Shown: piece by piece, positions 1 to 10,940 of the stretch
Layout of the letters: every line of letters begins with the position of its first letter
Position numbering within the stretch: position 1 is the first letter of the stretch
Assembly (NCBI RefSeq): GCF_011386835.1
Contig: NC_088795.1
Coordinates: 103,538,434-103,602,433 of the forward strand
DNA from: Chrysemys picta bellii
Lineage: Eukaryota > Chordata > Testudines > Emydidae
Length of the DNA stretch: 64,000 nt
Direction: 5' to 3'
Program-made: the position numbers and the translations under genes
Notes under the pieces: model-generated
Seen by the model: only the letters and a program-made list of their open reading frames with translations
The model's database searches: none
What the model was told of the DNA's origin: nothing

Positions 1-2238
1 ACTGCACTATTCGTGCATAGAAATCTGTTGTAAATGTCTAGATACATACTTTCTGATCTGTTGGTTGTTTATTTTCTCCCACACAACTTCATGCTTCCTA
101 CAGGACTAAAAAAGGAAGCATAATATTTCAATACTGTCTTTGTGGAGGAAGCTAAACTACCAAGGCTTACAATTATGAATAAGGATTTTAAGGGGATATT
201 TTTTTATGCTGAACCTGGTGATCTTTGCCATTAGTTGAATGAGTTTCAAAGGGTTTGTATCAACGAGATTCCAACATGTCTTGTTCTTTCTGATTGAATA
301 CACTTTTATAGTTGACAGTACAATATCATATAATGCAATCATTTGAAGAGTCTGAAATTTTTTTAAATGATACATTTTGACAAGATGCACATTTTTGAGC
401 ATGTAGAAATGTCTTGTGATTTGTCAGTAGTATATCAGCTGAAGAATTCTTTCAATTCAGATCTATAGATTATTCTCCCAGGATTAAGACTAAAGAGTTT
501 AAAATCTATTTTCCAATAATAAAATCACTGATATTTCTGACCTGATAATAAATGAGGATAGCACAAACAACCATACTACCCCTCTAATTTACTTGCCATA
601 TTTTTTGGCTTGCTGCTATACACAAATTATTTTTTGCCAGCATTAGGGCCACATTCAATCTCAGTTATGCCAGTGTAAATTCAGTGTACCTTCTTCAGGT
701 TTATACTGATGTGAGATTCATAGCTATTTCCTAATATCCATGGATAAAATGAAGATGTTTGCATGAATCCAATGAGGTGTTTTCACTTTTAAGAAATATG
801 CAGTGTGTAAAAATTAGCATCCAGCTAATTCTTCCCATCATTCCTGGGACTACTCTATTAAACTTTGGTCTATGAATGGAGTTTCACTGCTTACTCCCTG
901 AGTTTCTGCTCCAGTCTACGGCCAAGTGACTGTTTCTCTGGTTTTCTGATGTTGTTGGGGGGTTATTTTTCTCCATAGCAGGTATTTTAGTTTCTCCCTG
1001 GAATGTTTTTCTTCTTCCCAACAATCAGAAGCATAAGATAGGCAGATGTCACTGCCATCCATTGATCCAGGACTATGTGTGATAGCTAGGGAAACCCTTG
1101 TTCTCCCAAGAAACTGCAAGCTAAGAATTCTGAATGATTTCTGCTAGTGTATATTTTATTACCACCCAAGTATACCCTCTACAGATTAAGGGAAGCAATG
1201 GGCCATACTGGACATTCCCCAACAGGCCTGCTAGTGAGGAGTGGTCTGCCAGCACCCAGTGAAGATTATGTGGAGGGCCACCAGTACAGGAGCTGAAGCT
1301 GGAGCTGAAAGTAGGAAGCAGGCCAATGGACCCTTTCCATCATGAGTCATACATTCTCTTATTAGCCACACTCTGATGTCCTTACTTAATTTGTATTCAA
1401 TCATTCTTCAGGGAATTCAGTGAGAGTTTGGAATGAGCATTAACTGAGCAAGGCTATTAGAACCTGGCTCTATATGAATACCTACCTGATTTAAGAGAAA
1501 GGGGCTTTCTAGCTTTTTTTACAGCCAAGTCTCTGCTTTTAAGTGGCATTGTTTTCCTCTGAGTCTTCATTACTGCAATTTGAGCACTCAATAAATGAAA
1601 TAACCTTTCCTGCTCTGAAGAATACTAGATCATTCAGTTAAGAACTTTGTAGCACATTATCATACATACAATCCCCTGATAAAAAGCCCTCAATTGCAAA
1701 AAGAACTGCCTATGAAAAGACCCTAGTAATTCAACATACCCAAAGCATTAATTTGCATGTTTGCATGATTTTCACAAAATTCCTCAGTTATTGCTAAACT
1801 TATCCTTTTTTTGCTTTTCCAATTTAGCTACATATTTCTACTCTAAGTCTGAGCCTGAGGAGCAACTATTTATTAGTTTAGCAATTAATCCTGAATTTTC
1901 AAAATGTTTAGTGTCCAGCTATGCTGGAAGAAGGACAGAAGTGGATGTGGTTTAATTATGCCACAACTTTATTCTTACATGTCTGGAAGAATCTGGCAGA
2001 TAGAAGTGTACAGTCCAAGTAATTCCCTAATAATTTCAATATATATCTGGGAGGCTTCTGTCAGTCCTCCCCCTTACCTATCATCCCTGTCCCCAGCCAA
2101 CCCACTTCTGGGACCTCACCATCTCCCCCCCTCAAATGAGGATTAAGGTGGGCGCGGGGCGCTAGAAAGTAGTGGGAATCCCTGATGTATTAGATATAGA
2201 AGCCCACTGTTTCTGTTTCTTTCCTTGAAATCCTTTAC
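1..2238. other. Intergenic DNA, no gene seen
   Basis: AT-rich sequence without a supportable gene. Short ORFs here have no recognisable domain or exon signals. Around 640-720 there is a weak copy of the palindromic 'gggcc...ttacac' type of repeat seen several times later in the window. Confidence 0.6.
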
Positions 2239-2312
2239 ATTTGAGCAGCGGGTTGAACTAGATGACCTCCTGAGGTCTCTTCCAACCCTAATCTTCTATG
2301 ATGCTATGATCT
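2239..2312 (+). mobile_element. CR1-type 3' tail (CR1 or SINE remnant)
   Basis: The segment carries the typical CR1 3' end: a 'gttgaactagatgacctcc' core followed by 'tgaggtctcttccaaccct' and a short repeated ending of the 'ttctatgatgctatgat' kind. Turtle tRNA-derived SINEs share this tail, so a short copy cannot be assigned to LINE or SINE. Orientation is plus because the short tandem ending lies at the right. Confidence 0.75.
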
Positions 2313-4270
2313 GATCACTCTATCCCTTCCCTATGGAGTACCTGCACTGGACATGTGTCTAGTGTTTATATAATGAGTTACCATATCATAGCCTAACTCC
2401 TGTTTCTTGTTTGCCCCAACTAAGCCCCTCTACCCCCCAAAAAAACCTGACTGTGTGGAAAAAAAGAAAAAAAAACCTACTTTGCCTTGGCCAATCTGGT
2501 GGTGAGGGAAAAATTCCTTCCCAGCCCCCTGAGAAAGAAGCGACTAGAGCAATACCAATAGCAGACCCTGACAAAGCTTAATATTTCACAATCTTGATGG
2601 CTGGGAGGGTGGGTGCTGCTCCTCCTGGTCCCAGTAAAAGAGGGCTTTTCCTGCACTGGCATGCACCTATATCGTACCAACTCTCCTCTGGTCACATGAG
2701 AGGGATGGGTCAGCAACATCATGATAAAATTCCTTCTAGTAAGGGATTTTTATTCCCTTCTCTCAGAGTTGATGTGACATGGGTTTGTGCACATCCCCTC
2801 TTCGTGAATGTGTGTGGGAGCAATCATTTTGTCCACTGATATTCCATCTGGTGTCTATAGAAGTTCTTTTGTTGGACAAGAGATGACACCTCTTACGGTA
2901 AACTAGTATTTCACACTTGGTAATGCTTCTCTCCTGGCCCTGAATGTTTCCAGTTTTGTAGCAAACACTTTTAGTTACAAAGAAACACTTAAATATTACC
3001 TTATAACATGGAATACAGATATTATAGGTGAGATTAATGCATGCAGCAACTCACAAGCATTCCATAAAGCCTAAATATTAAACACATTTTTATAAACAAA
3101 CAATATGTTAGTATTTTAACAATACTAACAGACAAGTGAGCCAGACTGGTTTCCATTTATGCATTTGTCAGTGTTCAGTGAGGCCTAGGGACTTTGGTAT
3201 GAGCTGGCACCTGGTCTGCTAGCATCACAAAACCTATATAGAATTTGGATGAAAGTTTGCTCTTGTGGCCACAGAAGACTCTGTTTTCCCCAAGCCTGAC
3301 TCATTCTTCAACTTTCCCTTCCATCCTGCCAGTGTCTCTGTCTTTTCTCTTTCCCATCTTTCATCTCCAGCTCCTCATGACAGTCAGACTCTCCTTATCC
3401 AGCTAATCTCACTTTTTTGGGGGGGGGGGGCTCCCCACATAAGCTTCAGTCTTTCCTTCATCCCAGCTTTCAGTTCCAACCTTCCTCCCTGGCTTCTTAT
3501 TCCCAGTATTCCCACACACTCTCCTCCTCTCTACCCATCCCCCACTCCCAGTTTCTTTCTATGCCATCTCCCAGTCCACCTTCTGAGGTTATTTGTCTTA
3601 GTCTACTTCTTCCACCACCTCATCCATATCTGGCTTTTCTCCCTTTTGCATTCCAGACAGACAGCTTCCTTGTCCAGTGCCTGCATACTTGCAGGGGGTA
3701 ACACTGAGAGCTTGGCACAGACATTCTCCCTCTTTTCAGATGTGATGCCCAGTGCCTCAGTAGCCAGCTTCAGCCATGAGCAGCAATTTCAGAGACAGAC
3801 ATATTCAGTTCCTGCAGTCCAGTGCTGGTGCTGTGCTTAGTACAGATAGAATCTTCAGAGAATTTAGCAGACAAACACCAACAAAACTCTATTGAACAAG
3901 TGTGAACTGCAATTTTTCAAAGGCTCATAACTTGTCCAAATTTTGATATGTTTGCACAGGAACAGTAAAAGTCAGATTTCTGACACAAAGGCAACCCCCT
4001 GCTAAATTAACCCAAGAGCATGTTCCTGTTCTAAATAATGGAGATGTTAGAGCTTCTCAACAAAATGATTGTAAGTGGGTTTTTTTTTAACATGGGCAAA
4101 AACATATTTGTCCCCAATCTTGCTCTCCAAAATAGACTAATCTTTTTTTTTTTGCTGAAACTTAAAAAAAACCAACAACAAAAAACAGCTTGATGCAGAC
4201 ACTAGGTATGGAAAATTTCATCCTGAATGGTTACAGTTTGGTAAAGTCAGAAGCAACTGAAAAACAGGTC
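2313..4270. other. Intergenic DNA with a pyrimidine-rich block
   Basis: No gene was recognised. A 12-G run lies at 3419-3430, inside a strongly C/T-rich plus strand block (about 3280-3660). That block creates a long but low-complexity open frame. A/T homopolymers follow near 4080-4180. Confidence 0.5.
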
Positions 4271-4916
4271 TGTGATGGAGTGGACTAGGCTTAAAGGCCT
4301 GCTGCTGGAGGCCTCAAGGTTCTGCCACACCCATCCCAGGAAAGGAGAGTGGAGAGGTCCTCCAAGCAGGCTAGAGTGGCTGCAGAGGAAGAAGCCAATC
4401 AGGACCCAGGATGGCCATATAAAAGGAGCTGCAGAATAGGGTAGTAGTTAGTTGCTGCATGGAGCAGGAGAAGAATGGACTTCAGGCCTGGCTGCCTGGA
4501 AGAGTAGCAGGACTGCGGACAGCTAAGTCTGCTGGCAGGGACCAAGGGAGTGAGAGGCTCCTGGCTGGCTGCTAGGGACTGAGTAAGGACTGAGCCTGGG
4601 GAGGGTTACAAAGATAGTTTCTCCAGGGAGGAAGCCCTGGTGATACAGCCCCATACCAGTGCTAGACTACTTAAAGACTAAAGTCCAAGGAGGGCTAGAG
4701 AGACACCACCAGAGGGGTACTGAGATAGGCCCCTGGGGACCGTATACCCTGGAAGGGGTTTCTGCTGGCTAATATGCAGATAGTGTGACTTGGCTGGAGG
4801 GCTGAGTCACTGAAAACCCACCTGAGAACCACTGAAAGGGGTCTCCATATCTAAAGAACACAGACATGCCCAATCAGAAGGGAGCACTCACAAGAGGTGG
4901 GTGCCAACCCATTACA
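4271..4916 (+). mobile_element. Solo LTR with 5-bp target site duplication
   Basis: A 646-bp segment begins TGTGATGG and ends CCATTACA, so its ends are near-perfect inverted repeats bounded by TG...CA. It is flanked on both sides by the identical pentamer AGGTC (4266-4270 and 4917-4921). A CCAAT box and a TATAAAA box lie in the order expected of an LTR promoter and set the plus orientation. No second LTR, primer site or coding region adjoins it, so this is a solo LTR left by LTR-LTR recombination. A 5-bp duplication fits Ty3/gypsy and some retroviral groups; the family was not determined. Confidence 0.85.
4395..4424 (+). promoter_or_regulatory. LTR promoter: CCAAT and TATA boxes
   Basis: CCAAT (4395-4399) lies about 20 bases before TATAAAA (4418-4424), inside the solo LTR. 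Transcription would be expected to start about 30 bases beyond the TATA box. Whether it is still active cannot be told from sequence. Confidence 0.5.
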
Positions 4917-4954
4917 AGGTCTTATAATGAGAAGTGCTCAGCAAGCTTAATGAC

Positions 4955-5055
4955 ATCTAGCTCTTATAGAGCACTTTTCATGAGTAGATCTCAAAACACT
5001 TTACAAAAGGACGGTCAGGATCATTACTGCAATTTTTCAAATGGGGGAAATGTAA
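4955..5055 (+). repeat. Ancient MIR/L2-like fragment
   Basis: The run 'tctagctcttatagagcac' and the later 'tttacaaaagg' and 'tttttcaaatgggggaaa' pieces match the general pattern of an old amniote repeat related to MIR/L2 3' regions ('cattttacagatggggaaac'). It is heavily diverged, so the family call is tentative. Confidence 0.4.
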
Positions 5056-5397
5056 GTGGTGTCACCAGTGTCACATATACACACACAGACATTTCTACAT
5101 TTTTTACCTGAAATAATACATATGGTATCATTTTGAAATATGTAGGACTATTCATATACTGCAAGTTAAAAAGGTGACTAAGACAATTGAGTTTAAAGTA
5201 CACAATCTAAGAATTCATTGTGACTAAAGAAAATGGGGGAAATCCTCCTTGATTTCACTGGGGCCAGGATTATTTCCAATGTGAACATTGAGAATTTTCC
5301 AGGAGATAGGCTTTGATTCTGTAAATGGACCTGTAAAGGTCTCGGCCCTCAGCTGGGCTGTGGGGTATCCCACCGCCTCGCTACAGGACCCCTCTTT

Positions 5398-5665
5398 GGT
5401 TATGTATACATGGCAAAAAAAGACCCCTAGCAGTAAGTCTCAGAGCCTGGGTCAACTGACTCGGGTTCGCAGGACTTGTGCTATGATGCTAAAAATAGCA
5501 GTGTAGACATTCTTGCTTGGGCTGATGTGCAAGCTCTAAGACTCAGCAAGGGGGGAATATCTCAGAGCCTAGGCTCCAAACAGAGCCCAAAATCTACACT
5601 GCTATTGTTGGCCCAGGTTCTAAGACTTACTGCCATAGGGCTTTTTTAATGGTGTAGACATACTC
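5398..5665. mobile_element. Harbinger-like MITE with ~65-bp imperfect TIRs
   Basis: The left end (tatgtatacatggcaaaaaa, then gcagtaagtctcagagcctg) is matched in reverse complement by the right end (tatgtctacacc, then gcagtaagtcttagaacctg), giving long imperfect terminal inverted repeats. The 'tatgtctacac' tip is shared with the full Harbinger element at 56.6 kb and other MITEs here. No coding capacity. Flanks TTT/TTA may be the 3-bp duplication expected of the superfamily, but this is weak. Confidence 0.65.
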
Positions 5666-5731
5666 TTAGACTTCCACCCAGTGCAGGGGTTTGCTTGTGC
5701 AGTAGTCTTCACAGGATCAGGGCCTTATACA

Positions 5732-5817
5732 CACAAGTATCAAACACAAACTTCTTGTCCTAATCTTCAAAATTCTGTTTGGTTCTACCCTCTTATCATG
5801 AGGTTGATTCCTACCAT
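5732..5817 (+). repeat. 86-bp inverted duplicate of 9656-9741
   Basis: This segment equals the reverse complement of 9656-9741 with one mismatch in 86 positions. It is flanked by a 14-bp direct repeat, gggccttatacaca (5720-5733) and gggccttatgcaca (5818-5831), one mismatch apart, as if inserted. It carries no coding sequence. Confidence 0.8.
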
Positions 5818-5830
5818 GGGCCTTATGCAC

Positions 5831-5866
5831 ATTTATTATTATTATTATTTATTTTATTATTAACAT
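5831..5866. repeat. (TTA)n-rich microsatellite
   Basis: An interrupted TTA/ATT trinucleotide tract directly follows the inserted 86-bp segment and its direct repeat. Confidence 0.7.
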
Positions 5867-6829
5867 CAAACGATAGCGTTTGCTTTCAGCAAATCCCTAG
5901 CATTTCTTTCATTGGGTACCATAATCTTCTTCTGCAATAGCATAAAGATTTTCAGAAGGAAATAATATTTCTCCAGCTGAAAAGAGAGCAGAGACTTCTA
6001 GGGCTCTTTAAAGGAACACACAGACTTCAAGCAGCTGAGGTGAAGTGGCATTCTATGTATGCTTTCATTCAGTGATTGCATTGTGATGAACATTGCATAA
6101 TACTCTTTGAAACAAAGCCTGACAGGAAGCATACTCAGCAACCCTATGAGATGAACATAAGAAAATACAAGTTTGGTCTTTTGATGTATGTGTGAACATA
6201 ACAATTGTAAAATGTTGCTGGTAATTTTAAGAAGTGTCAGAGTGTTGGAGGACTCTCTGTATCAGTGAATTCACTTGGAACACATTGGGAAGAAGCCTGA
6301 ACTGACTTTTTCTATGTAAGAAATGAACTTTTAGTACATTTCAAGTAAGAAATGTGCCCTCTGATATATTAACCTCACTATTCCATCACCTTCCCCTCAA
6401 TAGTTAATGCAAGCTTTTTCTAACAGTATACATATTCTCTTCTAATCTAGGCTCTAAATACTAAACCCATACTTATGATCCCATGGCTCTTCTTATGACT
6501 GGGTAGATCGGTCTGTTCTCACTCATACCAAGGTTGTAGACTGATGACATAATGAAGATCAGTAATAACACTTCCCTATACAGTGTTAGAAACACTAGTC
6601 AGAATTTTATATATAGATATAGGCTTCTGCACCATCCAAATCAAATCCCTATTGGAAAGGTGAGGAAGTAGATAATGATAAGAATAGGTGAATAGAGAAT
6701 TGGGTAATTAGAGATTAGTTTTTAACTTTAAAAGTTTATCTAGGGTCTTCCAGATGATTCCACAATCCCCAGTTTTAGATCCTTCTGGCCATGCTCAGAT
6801 GTGGTGGAGTGAACCAAGGGTCTAGCACA
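5867..6829. other. Intergenic DNA, nothing recognised
   Basis: AT-rich with only short ORFs. The right end may include further decayed 3' sequence of the gypsy fragment that follows, but no motif shows it. Confidence 0.4.
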
Positions 6830-7561
6830 ATTTCAGATGCTAGAGCTAGGTGCACCTACTTTGGCCAAGGTCTCTTCCTCCACCCATTTGATAGTGGCTT
6901 GCATCAGTTCCACACATGCTAAGTCCAGGTTTTCTTTGTTCTTCCATTTCACCTCCTTTTTCAAGAGACCATCATGGAAGTCCAGGGCAAGTTGCTCCTT
7001 TAGTATGACCTCTTGCTGTGAAACCCTACTTGGCTCTCCTTGTTGCACCACACTCATCCTCTCTCAAATCATGGGCAAATGCCCTAATAGACTCTTTAGG
7101 ACCTTGTTTTCACTAACACCTTCAGCCTGGTGTCTAAGGGTAACTTGTCCCCATAGACCTCTGTCAAATCCTGAAATATTTTTGGATGTCCTTCTCCTTG
7201 GTAAAGCTGGAGAACTTGACAGTACTGTGTGCTTGCCCCCCTATATACTGTTTGACTAACTTGACCTGATCCTCTACTGGAACTTGCAAGATCCTCAGGG
7301 TAGCTTTAGTGGCAGCTACCCACTCTCCTACTTTGAGATCTCCTGGTTTGGTGGGATATCCAGAGAAAACAGGGATTGGGTGATTGCAGGATATATACAA
7401 TGCAGCTGGCTGTGCTTACTGCTTCTCAATAACGGGTCTGACAAAGGACATAGCATCTCTCTGCAGCTCTCGGGCCGGTTGCAAGAACCTGGCCTGCTCT
7501 GATTACTTGGATTCTTCTGGAGCTCTTTTAACTGCTCACTTCTCTCTTTCATGATCTTCAC
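6830..7561 (-). pseudogene. Decayed gag of a Ty3/gypsy-type retrotransposon
   Basis: Read on the minus strand just inside the LTR at 7665-8031, three overlapping open stretches in shifting frames form one capsid-like protein. The N-terminal stretch starts at 7561. The middle stretch (7164-7400) contains IPVFSGYPTKPGDLKVGEW, which resembles the start of the capsid domain of vertebrate gypsy gag and the gag-derived PNMA family ('FSG..P..GE..F..W'). The last stretch (6833-7057) contains QQEVILKEQLALDFHDGLL and ends near WVEEE, like the C-terminal half of the same capsid. At least two frameshifts and stop codons break it. No zinc knuckle, protease or polymerase follows, so the element is truncated near 6830. 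The capsid assignment rests on motif resemblance. Confidence 0.65.
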
Positions 7562-7643
7562 TTATGTCCCACTGCTGTCCACTGTGTCTGAACAACTATC
7601 CAGGATTTATACTTCTCTACAGAGTAAGAGAGGATCTAATACT

Positions 7644-7661
7644 ATCCTGTTTGTGGCACCA
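7644..7661 (-). other. Primer binding site of the gypsy fragment
   Basis: On the minus strand, three Ts after the LTR end, the sequence TGGTGCCACAAACAGGAT starts with the TGG expected of a tRNA primer binding site (complement of a CCA end). Its position between LTR and gag supports the orientation. Confidence 0.55.
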
Positions 7662-7664
7662 AAA

Positions 7665-8031
7665 TGTCATGGGGCTGGGGTAATGTAAAATGGCACCCCA
7701 CCGCACCCTTTGTTATCTCAATGGGACAATCAGCAACCTATTTCTCACCACCCCTAGAGGAACAGGCTGTGTGGGTGTGGTTCCCCACCTATGGGAAGGG
7801 GTGGGAAACTTACTTCTAGGGGACTTCCTTCCTCTGATCTACCTAGCCTGGCTATGCCAGCAGGGTCTTGACTACTCGGTCTCCAGAAGACTCTAGAATT
7901 GGGTTTAAGGCTGCAACCCAATTACCCTCCCTCTTGAGGGATGTCACAGCTGCCCCATGAGACCTGGGGACAGATTGAACACTGGAAACTGTGGTGAGGG
8001 AGCTTTCAAATAGCCTCACCCTCTTGTCACA
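7665..8031 (-). mobile_element. 5' LTR of a minus-strand gypsy-type element
   Basis: A 367-bp segment reads TGTGACAAGAGGG... to ...CCCCATGACA on the minus strand, with TGT...ACA ends. It is followed by a primer binding site and gag-like frames, so it is the 5' LTR. No matching 3' LTR was found to the left. The right boundary is set by the TGTGACA terminus; no target duplication could be checked because the other end is missing. Confidence 0.65.
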
Positions 8032-9655
8032 GTACCTCCTCCATTGCTCTGCTTACCACATCAGATCCACACAGTTACTAGATTCCCAATAAGTAACAAA
8101 CCCCGAGCTGGGGGTAGTAGCTTTATTTTGAACTAAAATGTTAAAAAGGGCACACACACAAAACACCAAATTAAATAAAACAGATTTATATTTCTCAGGA
8201 ACAGCCTAAAAACAAAAGACAGCTTTATAGAAGGCTTCAAAATATACTAAGCAGTTGAAAGATTTTAAAATATAAGAAAAGGAATCTTTACACTACTTCC
8301 TGCACCCAGATGAGAAAACATACTAAACTATTTACTCTGTATGTGTCCATACAACAAACCACCCAACTTTAAACAGGAACAGTCTCTCCTGTGGGGTGGT
8401 GACACTTAGCTCTTTGGTTTGACACTTCCAGAAGGGATGTATGATGAGGATAATTCCACACTCACCAGGTTATGACTTCACTTGGAATTCCACTGAAATC
8501 ATCACCACAATGTCTAGAAACACACCTATACCTCCCACGCACACACACATACACACCTTTTTGTCTTTTTTGTGCAAGCCCAAAATCTTCCCCTCCAACA
8601 TTGACCCTGGTTCAAAAGATCACTAGATGTTGTTTCACAGTAGACTTTGGTGAATGAAGAAGATCCAGTTCCCAAATGGGTGAATGCACCAGCTGAGAAC
8701 TCACTTGGGGGGAGTGGTCCACTCACAGACCCCAATAGTCAACTGAAAAGGAGAGAAAAAGAGAAAAATAAGTCCTCCTCTGATCCCCACTCACTCTTTT
8801 TACTGTGAGGACGGGGCCACCTTTGTCCAGGGCTATTCACAGCTCACACAAATCTATGCCTTAGGAATGGACCAGAAAAGTCTCCTTAGAGTGGGCTGAA
8901 GCTACCCCAAAAGACTTGCCACCTTCTTCCAGAACTCAGGTGCTGCTTGGAACTCCCCAAACCTCGTGCTAGTTATGGTTCCTCTGCACAGCTGGTCTCA
9001 GAGCAGTATAGTGAGGCGTGTTACTGCATTCCACAGTTTGTCCCCCTCCCTGATACTCCACTTACTCTCCTTGAGAGGTTTCTCTGTAACTGTTTTTCAT
9101 TCTACTTGCTGCTTGTCTCTGATGCCCAGGTGACTCTCTCAAGGTTCTTGCTTTCACTACTGCTGCTGTTCACTTCCTTCCTCAGGTCCCTTCCCACCTG
9201 GTTCCTTCACATTTTCATGTTGTGTTTTCAGCTTTCCATAATGACCCATCTTCACGCTGCTCGATGGCTCTCTGGTAATTTTCTTTGGGCTTTAGGCAGT
9301 TCTTCCTGGCTTCCAGGCAGAGCCCCTCAGCCTGCTGTGCTGCTGCTCTCTCTGTCTCTCCCCCCGGAACACAGAGGCCCTGATTGGCCCAGCTGCCTGA
9401 TGAATCAGACTGACTATTTCGCATTGGCTTTGGTCTGGAGCTCTCTGATTCGTCAGAGGCCCTGTCAATTCCAGGATCCTGACTCCTTTTTGGCTATTCC
9501 ACTTTCTCCTGGTATGGGAAAAGGGCCAAGCAAAGTCACTCACAAATTTTAGTAAGGGGCAATAGTTTCCTTACATATGCATGAGAGAAATCAGAAAACA
9601 TGATTCTGGGAGAACAGAGAAGCAAATGATTGAGACTGGAATCATTTGTGGGGGA
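8032..9655. other. Unidentified C/T-rich, probably repetitive block
   Basis: No gene supported. The plus strand from about 8950 to 9540 is strongly C/T-rich, and on the minus strand it contains 'gccaatcaggg' type CCAAT motifs, as in LTRs. This suggests an unrecognised minus-strand retroelement, but no termini or coding motifs were found. The long plus-strand open frame here looks like a product of base composition. Confidence 0.3.
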
Positions 9656-9741
9656 ATGGTAGGAATCAACCTCATGATAAGAGGGTAGAACCGAACAGAA
9701 TTTTGAAGATTAGGACAAGAAGTTTGTGTTTGATACTTGTG
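9656..9741 (-). repeat. 86-bp inverted duplicate of 5732-5817
   Basis: Mate of the 5.7-kb copy: 85 of 86 positions match in reverse complement. Here no obvious flanking direct repeat is seen, so this copy may be the donor and the other the insertion. Confidence 0.8.
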
Positions 9742-10767
9742 GAGGGGATCAAAGACTTAGAAGAGGTAACATAGCATGCTCAATGAGATGGATGATGATC
9801 TTACCAGTAGCATTTGTAATTGGCTTGAGGGGTATGGAGTGTTGCCATAGACAGAGGTCACTATAGTTAGGGCTTGCACAAGTGTTTTGGCAGTGTGAGC
9901 AGATGGTAGGACATATCTTGGAGATCTTATGCAAAAGTAGTGGCAAGAAATGCTGACTATGATGTTTAATTCAGAATAGCTTCTCCTGGTTTCCATTGGT
10001 TGGTTAGTCATGGTCAGCATCACATCACTTAATTCAACCACTTCATAATCACATTCACAACAACATTTTCTACTGAAGACCAGCTCATGTGTTGCTTTCA
10101 GATACATCATGAAGATGTAATGTGTGTATATTGTTTCATCTCTTGAATCCATCACTAGAATTTTGGCTAGAGATGGTCAATAATTTTTTGATACATTTCT
10201 GAAGTTCTGATAAATATATTTTCACTTCTTGGTTCTGGCTTCGGCTAAAAGAAAGAATCCAGAGATAACAAGAGGGTAATTTCACAGGTTTTCTAGTTAG
10301 GAGAGGAAGTGGAGATGCCAGGAAGCTCTCAAGAAAACCAGTTATTGTGAGATTCTCAGCCAGTTGTGCAGACCCAAGGGTCTTTTCTTCTTCTCTCAGA
10401 AATTGGCTGTCTTTATTCATCCCATTGGCTGCCACCACTCTAAGCTCCTACCCTCATTTTTTTCTAATTGAGACTGTGTCAATGCTCCCCCTGCAACTAT
10501 TCATTTTAGCTGCTATCCAAATGAAATCTCTGGTAGTCAGACTTTTAGAATCTGTGCCAGGTCTATTAAGACACGATTATAGATGAAAAAGCATAGTTTT
10601 ATTTTTTATGAGTTTTTCAATACACCCTTAGATTGATTACACACTTCATTTCAGCTGTTTTGTAGTAATTACTGCTACAGGCTACACAAAGAAGCCTCAA
10701 TACTTTGATTACGTCACTCTAGCAAATATTAAAATATTTCCATGTCATCTTAAAGTTTTGCAATAAT
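9742..10767. other. Intergenic DNA, no gene seen
   Basis: Contains ORFs up to about 130 codons on the minus strand without recognisable domains, start context or splice pattern. Nothing else supportable. Confidence 0.5.
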
Positions 10768-10940
10768 GACTCATAGACTCATAGACTCATAGACTTTAAG
10801 GTCAGAAGGGACCATTATGATCATCTGGTCTGACCCCCTGCACGCTGCAGGCCATAAAACCATCCCCGCCCCTTCCCTGGACTCTGCTGCTGAAGTCCCC
10901 AATCCTGTTATTAGTGACTTCAATCGGCAGAGACCCTCCT
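10768..10940 (-). mobile_element. CR1 3' end, antisense
   Basis: Starts with three tandem 'gactcata' units and continues 'gactttaaggtcagaaggga', then 'ccattatgatcatctggtct', the antisense form of a CR1 3' terminus. It keeps only about 170 bp of the element, as usual for 5'-truncated CR1. Confidence 0.9.

Noticed and set aside
3265..3840. 191-codon open frame on the plus strand
   Set aside because: It lies in a C/T-rich low-complexity block and contains a poly-G run; Ser/Pro/Phe/Leu-rich translation without a domain. Best explained by base composition.
8564..8745. Minus-strand exon-like segment with a strong pyrimidine tract and a downstream GT
   Set aside because: Two of the three frames from the apparent acceptor stop within the segment, and the open one has a stop at its first codon, so it cannot be an internal coding exon.
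8947..9552. 201-codon open frame on the plus strand, Leu/Ser-rich
   Set aside because: Same compositional bias; overlapping minus-strand frames are equally open, there is no domain, and the block looks like a decayed repeat.
9757..10438. Minus-strand open frames of 132 and 100 codons
   Set aside because: No recognisable domain, start context or partner exons; length is within chance for AT-rich DNA with several overlapping frames.
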